Below, piece by piece: positions 1-10,793 of a DNA stretch of 64,000 nt. Every line of letters starts with the position of its first letter. Positions within the stretch are counted from its first letter, which is position 1. Location: positions 1 to 64,000 of the forward strand of contig NC_061790.1 of the NCBI RefSeq assembly GCF_022458985.1. Reading direction: 5' to 3'. The notes beneath the pieces were generated by a model that was not told the origin of the DNA, ran no database searches, and saw only the letters and a program-made list of their open reading frames with translations. The stretch is from Mugil cephalus. Its lineage: Eukaryota; Chordata; Actinopteri; Mugiliformes; Mugilidae. The position numbers and the translations under genes are program-made.

Positions 1-27
1 GGGTCGAAACGTCGCCTGGACACACCC
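1..27 (+). ncRNA. 3' half of a hammerhead-like ribozyme of a Penelope-like element (truncated by window edge)
   Basis: The first bases contain GAAA (6-9) followed directly by CGTC (10-13), the same order as in the fuller motif at 831-886. That is the 3' half of a type I hammerhead with a minimal helix III. The 5' half lies outside the window, so only partial support exists. The downstream bases 14-27 would form the 3' strand of helix I. Confidence 0.4.
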
Positions 28-136
28 TCCCTTAGTTGTTTGTTGTTTTTTCACAAAATAATTCATTTTTTGTTTTTTAATTCATATTTTTATTTGTTTT
101 AATTCATTTTTGAAATCCAAAACGTCACCCATAGCT

Positions 137-316
137 ATGGGTGACTATTATGACGATGGCTGGACCCTCGTCCAGCGCGGCGGACGCCGCCAACAGCATC
201 GCCAGCCGCCTCGGGACTACGGGAGGGGGGAGTGGATGGCCCGAGCACCTCCCATGCCCAGACGGGGATGGGATCTGTCCCCTCTCCCTAACCATATTCC
301 CCTAATTTACCCCTAA
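137..316 (+). CDS. Short basic ORF of a Penelope-like element (copy 1)
   Basis: This ATG-initiated ORF of 59 codons lies about 125 bases downstream of a hammerhead-like fragment. It begins MGDYYDDGWTLVQRG and is rich in Arg and Gln, with a W-x-x-RAPP motif in the middle. A second ORF with the same architecture lies at 1196-1372 behind the second hammerhead motif, so the two are probably copies of the same 5' region of a retroelement. I do not know a function for this peptide. The lack of a following reverse transcriptase ORF indicates that only the 5' end survives. Retroelement origin is an inference from position and from the ribozyme. Confidence 0.45.
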   Translation: MGDYYDDGWTLVQRGGRRQQHRQPPRDYGRGEWMARAPPMPRRGWDLSPLPNHIPLIYP

Positions 317-830
317 TCCCAACTATAGCCCTATCCGGTATCCCAGTTGGAGGTTTTAATTAATTAATTTCAAATTGATATTATATTTACAATTATAAAA
401 ACCATTAAAAACTACTATATAAATACTAAAACCACAGTGATATGTCATGTATGATTATAAATTATTAAAAATACATTATAAAAAACTATTCCAAAAACTG
501 TTATAGTGTGGAAATAAGTCAAACAAGTTAGATAAGTTAAATAATTTAAACTGGTTTAAAAATACATAAATTCATTAAAAACTATTAAATTACATTAAAA
601 ATAATGGTATTATATTCAATTCATTGATATATAGGGGATTATAGGGTTAAACATTAGTGGAAAGGGCTTTAGACAAAAAGACGATAACAAAATTCGAACG
701 GAAAACTAAACGAACGAAAAACGAACAGAGGTTACAACAGGGGAAACAAGGGCACGAGCGTCATTTGCGCTTGGACAGTCGACAGAGCAACATCTCTCTG
801 ACTGTGCTCAGAGCCGTAGCTTCTTTTTCT

Positions 831-886
831 GTGTGCCGGACCTGAAGAAGGCCTATAACAGGCCGAAACGTCGTCAGACGGCACAC
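831..886 (+). ncRNA. Type I hammerhead-ribozyme-like motif of a Penelope-like element
   Basis: Helix I is formed by 831-838 (GTGTGCCG) with 879-886 (CGGCACAC), a perfect 8-bp pairing, continued by GAC 839-841 with GTC 873-875 around a three-base bulge. The core CTGAAGA is at 842-848, and helix II is GGCC 850-853 with GGCC 861-864. The second core box GAAA is at 865-868, followed by C869, then GTC 870-872 as the predicted cleavage triplet. One extra A (849) sits between core and helix II. Penelope-like retroelements are known to carry such ribozymes with minimal helix III in their terminal repeats. The pairing is seen directly; self-cleavage is not shown. Confidence 0.65.
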
Positions 887-1195
887 TTTATTAAATTTCT
901 TGGCCATTTCTTTGATTTTTGATAAAAATAAAATATATTAATCTGATTTTAGTTAATGCAAATTAAAAAACAAGAAAGACAGACACGATTTAAGTTCATT
1001 TTAAGAGTTTTTTTAAAAAACAGTATTTAAAAACATTCTCAGTTAAAAACAATCCTTTCCCACCTTTGGGGAAAGTGTTTTTATTTCATTTAAAAACAAA
1101 GATAATTTAATTTTTCCTTTCCCAATTGGGGAAGGTGCTTTTATTTCATTTTAATTCATTCAAATACACAAATAAATATATTAAAACACCACAAC

Positions 1196-1372
1196 ATGGA
1201 CGGACGGTGGACTGAGGTCCGCTACGGCAGGAGGCGCCGTCCGAACTACCGACCTCGCTGGGACCAGGGTTTCGGGAGGTCCTTCGGGTGGATGGACCGA
1301 GCACCCCCCTTCCCCTTTACGGGGGGAAGGGCTCAGATCCCTCCACCTAACCCTAACCCCCTAACCCTCTAA
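1196..1372 (+). CDS. Short basic ORF of a Penelope-like element (copy 2)
   Basis: This 58-codon ORF starts MDGRWTEVRYGRRRR and has the same layout as the ORF at 137-316: an acidic/Trp start, an Arg-rich stretch, W-M-D-RAPP, then a Pro-rich tail. It lies about 310 bases behind the hammerhead-like motif at 831-886. The intervening segment contains an imperfect duplication of a CCTTTCCCA-type block at about 1055-1140. No reverse transcriptase follows, so this is a 5' fragment. I infer retroelement origin; the peptide itself has no function that I recognise. Confidence 0.45.
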   Translation: MDGRWTEVRYGRRRRPNYRPRWDQGFGRSFGWMDRAPPFPFTGGRAQIPPPNPNPLTL

Positions 1373-2740
1373 CCCATAGTTCTAACTTTATCCGTCCCCT
1401 GATACTGACCAAGGGCTCTAAACCCAGCCCCTTAACCCATCATTTGTTTATCTAATTAAGCTAAATATTGTAATTTGGGTGCACCCTATTAACCTGAATT
1501 CTGTTTAAATTTCAAATTTCAGTTCCAATGTAATAGTTTCAATAACCCAGGGGAAAAAAAGAAACAAAATATCAATTAAAATACATCACAACATTCATTT
1601 TGAGGAGGATCATCCTACACAACAGCCATATGTTTCCAATCCCAGGACAAATTTAATGTCTGAGAAAAAGTCAAAAGGTGGGTGCAGGTCTGGTGTTCCA
1701 AGGATTGAGAAAATGTAAATGTAGGGAATTACATGACAGGGCTGAGTGTGAGGGTGTCCCAGGTGTTGGGCCGACCACACTAGAGAGTGTAGCTGGACCT
1801 GTCCAGTGACCACAGAATATCTAGGATTCACTTTACTCTAGATCAAGTGTGTGGCTCGCCATCGCTTCAACCCCCTAATCGGCCCAAGTGGCCAGTGGGG
1901 GCTGTAACGCATCCAAACCACCCTATGACCTTCAATAACTTTCAGTAACTTTTTTTTATTCCTAAGGTTAATTTTGTCTCTTTCAAACTTTTAAAAAGGA
2001 CCCACAACCAGCACAGGACCCATGAGTGATGTGCACCGGTCTATGCATTGCCGTTGGTTCACTAGACCAAACTGTGAAATCATGAGAACACAGGCTGAGC
2101 CACGGAAAGAATTAAGACACATAACCCTCTAAATCTTCCTAGGGTCCAAATGATACTCATGCTTTCTTTGGGCATTATGGGGTACAGTGGGCGGGGTCAT
2201 GCTACCACACGACTGATCACAGGAATCTTGATTTATAAATAGTAGTTTAACACATTATTTATTACATTCATCCTGTTAAGTTTGTTGAAAAGTATTTCTC
2301 TTGAACTTTATTCATTTATTTACGATGAATGTTTGAAACAAGTTTGGTGATGCTTGTCTTTTCACTTTTTACATTACAGCAGACGGACCTGATGAGATTA
2401 CGCTCAGACTGATTTAACGTGGTCTTCTCTGTGGGAACAAATGTTCTCAAACAGGAAGTGATTAACTTTGTATATGCAGCAGAACTAACTAAACAAACAC
2501 AAACCTTTCCTGCTCAAACACAAACACACACACTGAAGATTTGTACAATATGCATCACACAGGCTTCCTGTTTCTTCAAAGAGATGCAAAGGTCTACCAT
2601 GAAGAACACTATAAACCCAATGCTGCAGGAGCACTGATAATAAACACTGTCAAAATAAGACATTGAACACAAAGTTTATTTTTTAAAATATTCTGTTCAA
2701 TATAAAAGCACTTAGACTGATTTCCAAAAAGAAAACTGAA
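1373..2740. other. Intergenic DNA without recognised gene
   Basis: Only short ORFs without family resemblance are present. The stretch is A+T rich and lies downstream of the COX8 3' end, with no repeat family that I can name. Confidence 0.5.
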
Positions 2741-2746
2741 TTTATT
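2741..2746 (-). terminator. Candidate polyadenylation signal of COX8
   Basis: AATAAA is present on the minus strand about 120 bases beyond the COX8 stop codon. A second copy lies at 2675-2680. Confidence 0.5.
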
Positions 2747-2866
2747 GACTCAGTTTTAATATGAGGTGAAGAATAAAAGGAAAAAGAAATGTAGCTTCTA
2801 GGCCTCTGGAGTGTTGATGATGGCAATGATGAAGATAAGGGTCACGTCTTTGGACTCTGATGAGGA

Positions 2867-3400
2867 TCAGGTCTTTGGACTCTGTTGGGCCCTCTGCCGA
2901 TATTCTGGCAGGTGACCGAGGATCCAGGCAGCAGGAGCCAACATGGCTACTGCAAACACTGACATGACGAAGAAGCTTTGCTGTCAAGCACAAATGAATA
3001 AAACATCAACAAGACAGAATGAATCACATAAAACAATAAGTTCATTGTGAGAATGGAGCAACATTTTAGCAGGAACCAGTTTGAATCCTATATACACATT
3101 AAGATTCTTCAATTCAGCTGAATCAAATAACTATTAACATCAGAGTTATCACAGAAGGTCCTTGTGTCATTGTGATTAAATGCAACTAAATTAATTGTTA
3201 ATCTGCAGTAATTATTAGTTATTAGGTGGATAATTATAGGCTGGTCATCATTACTTTGTTAGTTCACAGACACTCACCACTGCTCCAATTCTGTTTCGAG
3301 GAGGTTTACTGTAGATTGTCCTCTTCATCTCCTTCAGGATTTCTTTTGGACGAGTCATAGTCGACACATTTCCCATCATCCTCAAAATCCTCACCATCAT
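2867..3400 (-). CDS. cox8: Cytochrome c oxidase subunit 8 (COX8 family)
   Basis: This is a nuclear-encoded small subunit of respiratory complex IV in the inner mitochondrial membrane. Two exons join in frame: 3278-3400 (41 codons, donor GTGAGT) and 2867-2980 (37 codons plus stop, acceptor TTGACAG). The 78-residue product starts MMVRILRMMG, an Arg/Met-rich amphipathic presequence. It continues with the family motif SKPPRNRIG (31-39), a single membrane span (about 42-62, ending AAWILGHL) and the tail PEYRQR. Length and layout match COX8 proteins. I chose the first Met of the doublet because it gives the best presequence; Met15 is an alternative. In human, COX8C lies close to PRIMA1 and UNC79, so position suggests the COX8C counterpart, but isoform assignment is uncertain. 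Confidence 0.85.
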
Positions 3401-4200
3401 CACAGCAACAGTGATCTGGTCAGTTTGTCTGATGTGTTCGGTCAGAGCTCCTCAGTAAAACTGAAGCTGAAGTCTGCAGGACCACAGAGGAGGTGCAGGA
3501 GGAGGAGGAGCCAACACACTCATGTCTGCCGGGTTAAAGTCAGTTGCCTGATCCCTACTAAAATGCCATTGAGCAAAATAGTGACCCAATCAAGAGTGTG
3601 GCATCAAGTTGATTGGATGAAGGGTTCAGAAGGAAAACAGAATCACAAGTTTATTTTCAGTCTATAAACACCAGCTGCTCTGCAGCTAAACAATCAGCTG
3701 ATTAGATTTCCTCTGCAGAACAAACAGCAACAGAAGTGAGTGATGAGATGGAGGATAAGGAGTGAATGTGATGTTTGATGTGCAGAAACAGACCTGCAGG
3801 TCCAAATCTGTTCAGCATTACCATCACATCAGAGACAGTTTGGTGACGGACTGGCTTCATGCAGCAGTGTGAACTTAGTGTGTAAATTCAGGGTGTAGAT
3901 CCATGAAAATAAAAAAAGGAGCAGAAAACTATGACACTGACAAAATGTAGAGAATCAACTACGAAATATCTTAACGGTAATTTCCCGAGACTTTGGAAAA
4001 ACAAGCAGCAGTTTTCTCTTTAAAAACAGAAGACTGTCACATATGATCAGCTTCCTCTTTTCATCTAAAACGTGGCGACGGCATCAAACAACCCTCTCAC
4101 TGATGTGTAATAGGATTTAGGGTTAGAAAAGAAAAGTTACAAAGTTAAAAATTCCACTCCAAAGACAAAACACCTAGACAGAAACAGAGTAATGTAGTGT
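3401..4200. other. Upstream flank of COX8, no other gene seen
   Basis: This contains the probable promoter and 5' UTR of COX8, transcribed leftwards. No conserved ORF or named repeat was recognised. Confidence 0.4.
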
Positions 4201-4210
4201 TGCTGTTTAG

Positions 4211-4561
4211 TGTAGTGAGGAATGTACAGACTTGTACATTGGGGAAACAAAACAACCCATCCACAAGCGCATGGCCCAACACAGGAGAGCCAGCTCATCA
4301 GGAAACGACTCAGCAGTCCACCTCCACCTGAAGGACAAAGGACACTCCTTTGAAGACACCAATGTCAAAGTCCTGGCCAGAGAGGACAGATGGTTTGAGA
4401 GAGGAGTTAAGGAAGCCATCTATGTCAAAGTGGAAAAACCTTCTCTAATCAGAGGAGGTGGACTGAGATTTAATTTACCAACTATTAATAATTCAGTTTT
4501 GACTTCTGTCCCCAAGAAGTTTCAGCACCATTCACACATTGAGCCTCCAGGCTCCTACTGA
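4211..4561 (+). mobile_element. Penelope-like element fragment: GIY-YIG endonuclease domain
   Basis: The frame open from 4211 reads EECTDLYIGETKQPIHKR, followed by MAQHRRA, a conserved His (HLHLKDKGHSF) and the motif EDRWFERGVKEAIYVK. It ends at a stop at 4559-4561. This is the C-terminal GIY-YIG endonuclease of Penelope-like retrotransposons, which nicks target DNA for reverse transcription. Only the endonuclease end is present; the reverse transcriptase upstream is missing, so the copy is 5'-truncated and inactive. Family assignment rests on memory of the many fish copies of this domain. Confidence 0.8.
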
Positions 4562-4679
4562 CATTAGCTTCATTAGAGCTCTAGAAAGAAACTAACAACC
4601 CTGTTAATATAATACTAAAAAGTAACAACTAAAACAGGAAATAAAACAAAGATAAACTGTTACACAACTGGCTGTTTTC

Positions 4680-5030
4680 ATATGAAAGGGTCGGGGTTGG
4701 TCCAGAGTTTAGGAGCCACCACCTGAAAGGTTCCATTGCCTCTGGTTCTGATTATGGATCTAGGATCCTGGATCTAAGGAGGTTCATGAGCAGCTGTTCT
4801 GTGGATCTCAGAGCTCTGGAAGTAGTTCTGACAGATAAGACGGAGTCGGCCATTAAGACTCTTAAAAACTAGTTATGAATATTAAATGAGTCCTAAAAAC
4901 CCTAAAATGGACTGGAAGCTGGTGTAAGGAGACCAGTACCGGTCCCAGTTAAAAGAGAAACTGCTACATTCTGTTCAGCCTGTAGGTGGCGTACTGAAAC
5001 CATGAGTTATCCTCTGAATTAAAAATACAT
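4680..5030. repeat. Probable LINE-derived interspersed segment
   Basis: The wording of this stretch (repeated GGTTCTGG/GATCTAGGATC blocks, an AACTGGAAGCTGGTG-like phrase) resembles the noncoding 3' parts of fish LINEs as I remember them. No coding domain is present. This is similarity by inspection only. Confidence 0.3.
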
Positions 5031-7300
5031 CTTGACCACTGAGCTAATCAGCTGGAAATCTAAAGGATAAGGATTTCTTCTGACAGGGTGGAGACGTCCC
5101 ATAGACCCCATGTTAGGGTCAGTTTTTAGGAGGCTAGGTCTCAACTTTCAGGCTGCTTTAGCTCCACCCCAACATGACTCTCATTATAGTTTATATTTGG
5201 AGTATCCCAGTGTAGGTGTTTTTCCAAAGTGTTTTTCCTCAGGGCCACATATAGAAAAATACACAAAGGACCGGACCCTAACTAGACGTGAAGTATCGCC
5301 TCTCACTTATAAGGCAAGAATATTGGCAAAATCAATCAAATGCAGCTAAATTATGTCTGATAACTGAACATGTCCTGTATGAATGAAAAGGCGAGAGAGA
5401 TAGGAGATGTGGATATTTCAAGCTTATTATACAAATCAATTATTGGGCTGGCTAACACATTGTTAATACTAATGTTTGTTGCTGCATATGATGCTGAGTG
5501 TTGGTCTGAATGACAGCTGGCAGGTCAGGGCTTAGTGGTTCAGATGGGAAGGACATCACAGAGATGTTGTCAGCCACTCTGGTTCTCAATCTAAAGCCCT
5601 ATTGGCATGAGACTGGTTTTACTGGAGCACGTCCTGTGATTCACATATTAGCCCCTTTGTCTGTGTTTCATGTGGCGCATTCACAGGGGACAAATTCACG
5701 TTGTGTTGTTATGGTTCTGCTACTTTCTGTCTCACTCCACTGCATGTCATGCTTTTAATTACTTTGCAAATTATAATGGATGATAAAACATATTGTTGAT
5801 ACTGTTCATCCCAGGAAAGAAATTACCAATGACCTGTCAGTATTGAAATTAGCTCCACCTTTGCCTAAGAACAACAGAAAAAAGCCGCAAATAAAACAAA
5901 GGTCGTGAAAAGGTAAATCACATTAGGGTTAAGGTTAGTGTGTCGATTCACACTGGATAAATATTATCAGAGGACCTCTATTACAAGAATTATGGAAGGA
6001 ATTTGTGGTGTACTTTTTACTTTACAAATCATGGGCTTGGACAACTTGCACATGTTCACAGACGACCACCATGATTATTAGAAATAACCAGAGGTCCCCA
6101 TGTAAAGCGAATCTCACAGGTCTTCTCCTCCCACTCGGCGTTAAGAATTCTTTAAGTTAGAACAATTTCTGTATTCAGGCTTTAATTTTGAAGGGGGCCC
6201 TTTATTTTGAAGACAGTTTGTGCAGTTCCTCTTCTTTTCTCCATATTCTTCACTTTACATGTTTACAGTGGTGCAGCTGTCACTGATGTAGGTTGTGATA
6301 ATACGAACGTCTACGTTCTACTTAGCTTTCTGATAGTGTTGTTTCACTGCTGGTGTATATTTCTACTCTTTAAAATGTCTGTCTTCACTCCTAACCCCAG
6401 CATGAATGCAATTTAGCATTGTCTGGGCTAACTGAGCTGTTTGTATGGGTGTTAGTCTTTCGATCACTTTCAGTCGATATATGCACATCACATGACTCGG
6501 GGTTAAAGCAGCAACTATAAAATACTAGACGTTTTTATTTACTATATTTTTAGTTAATGTGTTTAAGTTACTGTGGGATGCTGTATTTAATTTACAGCAG
6601 TAAGCGAAGAGAAACCAGTCTTTTATTTCTTGTTACATATACCAGGTACATGCTACTAGAACACAAAGGGAGAGCGCTGAAATCAAAATTCAAAAGGGAT
6701 TTCTACTGTATTCCTCACATGAGCACGTGCTCATGTAGAAGATAGTTGCACTTACTACACTCGTTAAAATTCACAGTTTGTTTGCAATAAACTTTGTTAT
6801 CAAAAAAAGAAAAAAAAAAAAAAAGAACTTAAGAGTGAAGTAGAAAATAAAGGTGTAAAATGGGCGTGAGTGACTTTGTGAAACCAGGAGCTGGGGGGCA
6901 ATTCCAAAGCTACTATGTGATGCAGGTGGATGAACCTGGAAAAAAAACAAATAAAAAGGTATTTGGAGTAGATCAAGATGCGGCGGCACGAGGCTCCCAG
7001 GGCCACATTCCTACTACTACTACTTCCTACTAGTCCTACTCTGATTCTCTGCATATACATCCAGATGCAGTACTTTGTTCCAATCATTGTAAATGGAAAT
7101 GTACACATTTACAGATGAATATTTTAACCCAATTATTCATCATGAACTTGCATTTAACATAGACTTAATTATCTCTATAAGCAGTATTTATATTTTTGAA
7201 CAGCTTTTTTAACCGATATCTTTTATAACTGTAAATGAACTGTATCAATTCACTCTTTTTTAATCAACACGAGTGAAACAGTCACATTATGTTCACGTAC
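5031..7300. other. Intergenic DNA without recognised gene
   Basis: The longest ORFs here are under 110 codons and show no known domain. A poly-A-rich run lies at about 6800-6825. Nothing else could be supported. Confidence 0.45.
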
Positions 7301-7359
7301 ATCAGAACAATATTATCACAACCTGACACCATATTCCATCTGTCTCTCATTAAATATGG

Positions 7360-7860
7360 AGCGAGCATGGTAGCTTAGCCAGCTAACATTAGCCATATTG
7401 AATATAGCTGAGCTAACGTAGCGTTGCTAACCGCGACTAGCGTTAGCGCGGTAGTTAGCGATCTTTCTGAAATATTTTTTTTCCACATATCGCAGTGAAA
7501 CAACAGTACCACGATGCGTTAAATCATTACGAAACATTTCTGTAACTCCGACTGGTTTTACGAAAGTATCTCAATAAGCTGGCTAACATCCACAAGCTAA
7601 TAACGAGGCTTAGCCTCTTAGCATGTACAGGGCTTACACGGCTGAAGTCTCTGTCCTCATAAACAACAGATTTATCAATACACTACGCGGGGACTAATCA
7701 TTAATTTATGAGGTTTACATCACGTTTCGTCCGCACTCACAGTCTCGGGTGTGTCTCAGGAGGAGCTCTCGCTACGGGACCAGGTTACGGGGCAGCGCGG
7801 TAAACTTTCTCTTCAATAGCATAAATGGTCTGGTAGCCACGTGGGCTACAAGACAATACA
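7360..7860. other. Unassigned stretch with TTAGC-type short repeats and raised CpG
   Basis: Many GCTAAC/TTAGC words and several CpG dinucleotides occur at 7370-7450 and 7730-7800. The base composition differs from the A+T-rich surroundings and could mark an unrecognised promoter. No exon with convincing splice sites was found. Confidence 0.3.
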
Positions 7861-8109
7861 TTTTTAACATTAACAACTCTGACAACTGACATTAGCTAAC
7901 ATTAGCTAACATCAGCATCATCATGATTAAGTATTTGCCACAAACCTACACACATCAACTATCAGGGTCCTACAGCTTTCCATCTTTGCCCACCAGTTTT
8001 ATGGCCTGAAGTCCTAGATTTATTTGTTTTTTATCCCTCTCTCTTGAGGGGAGCTGAGGAAATCTCAGAGTTTCATCTTTTAAGAGTGTCAGAAGGGTAG
8101 AGGTAGTAG

Positions 8110-8470
8110 GAGCTGAGGACCTAAATGCAGGGCCAACAATGAGGTACAGGAGTTCAAACAAAACGTATTTAATAATTAACAGACAAGGAAAGGCAGGGAA
8201 ATACAAAATACAAAAATCAAAAAGAATCATGGACATGGCTGGAATCAAGGAACGTGGCAACTTGGGAATAACATTAACAACGAGACAAGGAACAGAGGGA
8301 AGGCAGAGTTATAAATACACATGAGGGCTGAGGGAAGACAAGACACAGGTTAAACGCATGAGGACAATCAACAGGTGCAAAATCAATGAACAATCAAGGG
8401 ACACACAAGAAACAGACAGGAAATCCAGAACTCAACAAAATAAAACAGGAATTACAAGACAATTGTGACA
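8110..8470. repeat. Interspersed repeat of unknown class
   Basis: This A-rich segment, with many CAGG/ACAAGGAA words and phrases of the type AACAAGGAACAG, resembles sequences scattered in teleost genomes as I remember them. It has no coding capacity on either strand beyond chance ORFs. Confidence 0.3.
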
Positions 8471-8559
8471 AAAAGGTTTGAAGAACAATACACAGCACAG
8501 CAACTTCTCCTTTGTTTTCACCCATAAGGGTTTGATGTGGGGTTACTCTAAGTTACTGG

Positions 8560-9665
8560 TTACTGCCTAAGACAGCCCCTTGAGGAACGCCACAGCTAAG
8601 AGGTGATGGCGTTGAGGAATACTGGCCTAGCTGGAGGGGGGGCCTTGTAAACCCCCGGGTCCTGAAGACCTGCACTTCTTGTTTAACCTGAGCCTGTAGT
8701 TGGAAAGGACACCGGTGCTATGGGAAACATCCTGCATAGTAGTGGTGCCGAAGAAGCCCATCCCATCTGACCTCAACGACTTCTTGCACTGACGTCACAC
8801 GTTATGAAGGTCCTAGAGAGACTCGTCCTGGCTCAGCTCAGACCCCTAGTGGTCCCTGGCTGGGGGGTCCCTGTCAGATACCGGTATTAGTAATGTAGGG
8901 GCATCACGGGGCATCGTCTCATCTCCTTTCCTGTCCACTCTGATTTCCGATACAGCTCTGGGTTCTGCCACCTGCAGAAGTTCCCTGATAACTCTGCAGG
9001 TTTAGGGAGTATTAGAGATGGACAGAAGGTGGAGTATAGGACACTGGTCGCAGACCAGGCAAACCAGGCAAACCAGGCAAACCACCTACTCCTGAACATG
9101 GACAAGACCAAGGAGCTGGTCATTGACTTCAGAAGGAAGAGGACATCAGTGGAGCCCATCACCATCCAGGGCCTGGAGGTGGACGTAGTGGACCCCTACA
9201 AGTACCTGGGAGTCTACGTGGACCACAGGCTGGACTGGAGGGACAACAGTGATGTTGTGGACAAGAAGGACCTGAGTAGATTCTAGTTTCTGAGGAAGCT
9301 CAGGTCTTTGAACGTGTGCAGTGAGTTACTAGAGTCTTTCTACCAGTCTGTTCTTTCCTGTGGTTTGTTAGGGAGTAGAACCAGCAAAAAGACATCAGTA
9401 AGATCGACATATGATCCGTAAGGAGTTGGAGTCATTTGTCTCAGTGAGGGACAGGAGGACACTGGATAAACCGACAATCCATCCCATCCACTACAGCAAA
9501 CATTTGAGGGTCAGAGGAGCTCATTCTCCATCAGAATGATTCATAGTGAACGCTACAGAACCTTTTATTCCATATTCTATCCAGCTGTAGAACAGCTCAT
9601 CTTTTTGTGACAATTAAGCTACTGTGATCAATTAATTTCCCTTGTGGATCATTAAAGTTCAAATA
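8560..9665 (+). mobile_element. Degenerate Rex1/CR1-L2-like LINE, plus strand
   Basis: The frame at 9029-9286 contains LLLNMDKTKELVIDFRRK and VDPYKYLGVYVDHRLDW, the conserved region behind the catalytic palm of a jockey/CR1-type non-LTR reverse transcriptase. Upstream, around 8810-8850, the sequence encodes the block [12 protein letters not shown] in a different frame, so the element is frameshifted and internally deleted. The end at 9630-9660 carries the phrase CTTGTGGATCATTAAAG, the usual 3' tail of this fish LINE. Related pieces occur at 46100-46430 and, reversed, at 53650-54920. This copy is inactive. Confidence 0.65.
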
Positions 9666-9669
9666 AGTC

Positions 9670-10480
9670 TGACTGCCGTCCATCAGGATCAACTCAGGAT
9701 AACGTTCAGTTACTTCTCTCATTTTATAAAAGAAAGAAACTACCAGTCACTGATTGTTTGTTCAGACTGTTGAGTGATTTGATGATGAGATGGTTTTAAG
9801 TCAAGGCTCTTAAAGGGCTCAAACATATACTTTACATATATTTACATGTATTTACATACATTTATATACGTATACTTACATTTGAAAATATTCAAGCCAC
9901 AAATTTCAAGACATTGTTTTTTATATATTCAAACCAAGCTTGATTACCAATTGCTAAAGTATATGAAGTCAATTAATTATTTTACCACATTTCCCTGGTC
10001 TTGTCTTTAAATATTGCATTTTTCTTTTCCCTTCCCTCCATCATCAGTAAAATAATCAGCCAGTAGTAACCGTCTCTCTTCTTATTGTTCTAACATATCG
10101 TTTGTTTTCATTCCCTAATGTATAGACGTTTGTTGATGCTAAATCTGGATTTGTGCCATTTTACCATCAGCATTACATTGATTTTAAAACATTTGTTGTA
10201 ATATTCTTAGAGATGATGATAATAATAATAAATCTTCTTTGTGTGACATTTTATGAGTTTACATCAGTCTGCTCATAATGAGTTACTGAGTAGAAACTAC
10301 TGACTGATGTGGTAGAGCAAACAAGGAGTGACGTATGATGCCAGCGGAATTGGTGCATCATGGGTAATGTAGTTTAGGTTCCAGAAGGTATGACCTGGAA
10401 TGATAGAAAACCTCCCGGTAGACCAGAGGGTAAAATGAGAATGGGCCCTGTTTCGGCACCGTAGGTTAACTATTCATGAT
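9670..10480. other. Intergenic DNA without recognised gene
   Basis: A+T-rich sequence between a LINE remnant and the UBR7 3' end. No ORF or repeat was recognised. Confidence 0.4.
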
Positions 10481-10485
10481 TCACT

Positions 10486-10491
10486 TTTATT
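10486..10491 (-). terminator. Candidate polyadenylation signal of UBR7
   Basis: AATAAA on the minus strand, about 300 bases beyond the UBR7 stop at 10794-10796. This would give a 3' UTR of roughly 320 bases. Confidence 0.5.
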
Positions 10492-10793
10492 CATTTTCTT
10501 TAAAAAGAAAACACAAATATGACTCTAACAGAATTTAACACTGGTGACCTGAAACACACAACATTATAAACAAGCTTCGCACAAAGGGAGATATAAACTT
10601 CTCTAAAAATGTCCAGAAAGTCTATAAACACCTGGCTAGCTGACAGGAAATGACAAACTTCACAGGGATTAAAATCAACGTAGGACAATCCCGTCAAATC
10701 TGACAAAGGTCAAATGGAAATCAGAGGTCAAAGGTCAGCGTGAGACCAGAAAAGCCAGAGTTGAGTTGCCGCAAGTTCAGATGTCAGATGTGA

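Larger units (their letters stand above)
1..1372 (+). mobile_element. Two tandem 5' fragments of a Penelope-like retroelement
   Basis: The order ribozyme - short basic ORF - ribozyme - short basic ORF suggests two partial copies in direct orientation, as expected for the tandem or pseudo-LTR organisation of Penelope-like elements. The intervening DNA is very A+T rich with many ATTAAAA-type runs. No reverse transcriptase domain is visible. A GIY-YIG endonuclease fragment of a Penelope-like element lies further on at 4211-4561 and may belong to the same family. Confidence 0.45.
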
